From Boswellia sacra (lineage: Eukaryota > Streptophyta > Magnoliopsida > Sapindales > Burseraceae): a DNA stretch of 64,000 nucleotides. The position numbers were made by a program, and so were the translations under genes. This document shows positions 63,841 through 64,000 of this stretch, in pieces (within the stretch, counting starts at the first letter, position 1; the number at the start of each line of letters is the position of its first letter). The notes under the pieces are model-generated. The model was not told where the DNA came from. It worked only from the letters and a program-made list of their open reading frames with translations, and did not search any database. The stretch spans positions 186,001-250,000 of the forward strand of contig SNVD02009675.1 in assembly GCA_013180625.2 (NCBI GenBank), given 5' to 3'.

Positions 63841-64000
63841 TTGTTACGACCCACCCAATTTACTTATTAGAGTGACCCAAATATGCTAGAGGCTTGGCTA
63901 GCTTCTAGAAAGCCCAAACCCAAACCCATCTTCTAGAATTCTCTAGCAAAATAAGTACTAGAATTATCTCTTATATTTATCTAGATAATTTAGTAGATAA
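63841..64000 (+). mobile_element. Possible start of an LTR at the right edge
   Basis: TGTTACGACCCACCCAATTT at 63840 has the TG start and opening words common to plant LTRs. It is followed by TTCTAGAA, CTAGAATT and TATCTAGATAATTTAG words typical of LTR U3 regions. The rest is outside the window, so this is a guess from composition. Confidence 0.3.

Noticed and set aside
1..64000. tRNA, rRNA or organelle-derived insertions
   Set aside because: I scanned for tRNA-like A and B boxes, rRNA words and plastid-like GC patches. I saw none I could support without a search tool.

Overview
The window is nuclear DNA of a flowering plant, most likely a eudicot. It is AT-rich. Its genes carry many short introns with GT/AG (and one GC/AG) borders, and the proteins belong to plant families: an INDETERMINATE DOMAIN zinc-finger factor, a CHR19-type SWI2/SNF2 helicase, nicotianamine synthase, and a probable ARC3. 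The intergenic space is packed with plant transposon remnants. I cannot name the species.

Layout. (1) 1-1460: first exon of a minus-strand gene resembling the chloroplast-division gene ARC3; it runs off the left edge and has a LINE relic in its first intron. (2) 1460-7830: AT-rich intergenic DNA with two MITE-like inverted repeats and one 29-codon small ORF. (3) 7900-12500: complete three-exon IDD5-like transcription factor gene (+). (4) 12500-26700: gene-poor DNA with an inverted pair of LTR-like sequences, a roughly 160-bp tandem repeat and a degenerate retroelement-like duplication. (5) 27171-34152: complete twelve-exon CHR19/ETL1-like chromatin remodeller gene (-), with a LINE reverse-transcriptase relic in intron 2 and a GC-rich hAT element 228 bp upstream of its ATG. 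(6) 36217-44918: a 3.4-kb tandem duplication whose first copy ends inside a truncated nicotianamine synthase gene and whose second copy leads into the intact gene. Nested hAT and PIF/Harbinger-type insertions order the events. (7) 45553-48258: a 2.7-kb relative of the hAT element upstream of CHR19, holding two minisatellites. (8) 49576-51620: a DUF1685-like fragment (-), a PIF/Harbinger-type element and a broken receptor-kinase fragment (+). (9) 52270-57133: a decayed multi-exon membrane J-domain gene (+) with a CACTA-like block of TTTGACGGT repeats in an intron. (10) 57950-59600: a degenerate array of roughly 31-bp units arranged in a higher order, followed by a third partial copy of the nicotianamine synthase flanking repeat. 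(11) 59600-64000: AT-rich DNA with two copies of one MITE family and a possible LTR at the right edge.

The intact genes are unrelated in function (transcriptional regulation, chromatin remodelling, metal chelator synthesis, probably plastid division) and do not form a cluster or operon. I found no convincing new enzymatic or defence system. The most informative features are the nicotianamine synthase duplication history, the nested repeat array at 57950-59245, the GC-rich hAT pair with G-quadruplex-type runs, and the GC-AG intron of the IDD gene. Exon borders were placed by eye from reading frame, splice consensus and remembered family sequences. No database search was run.
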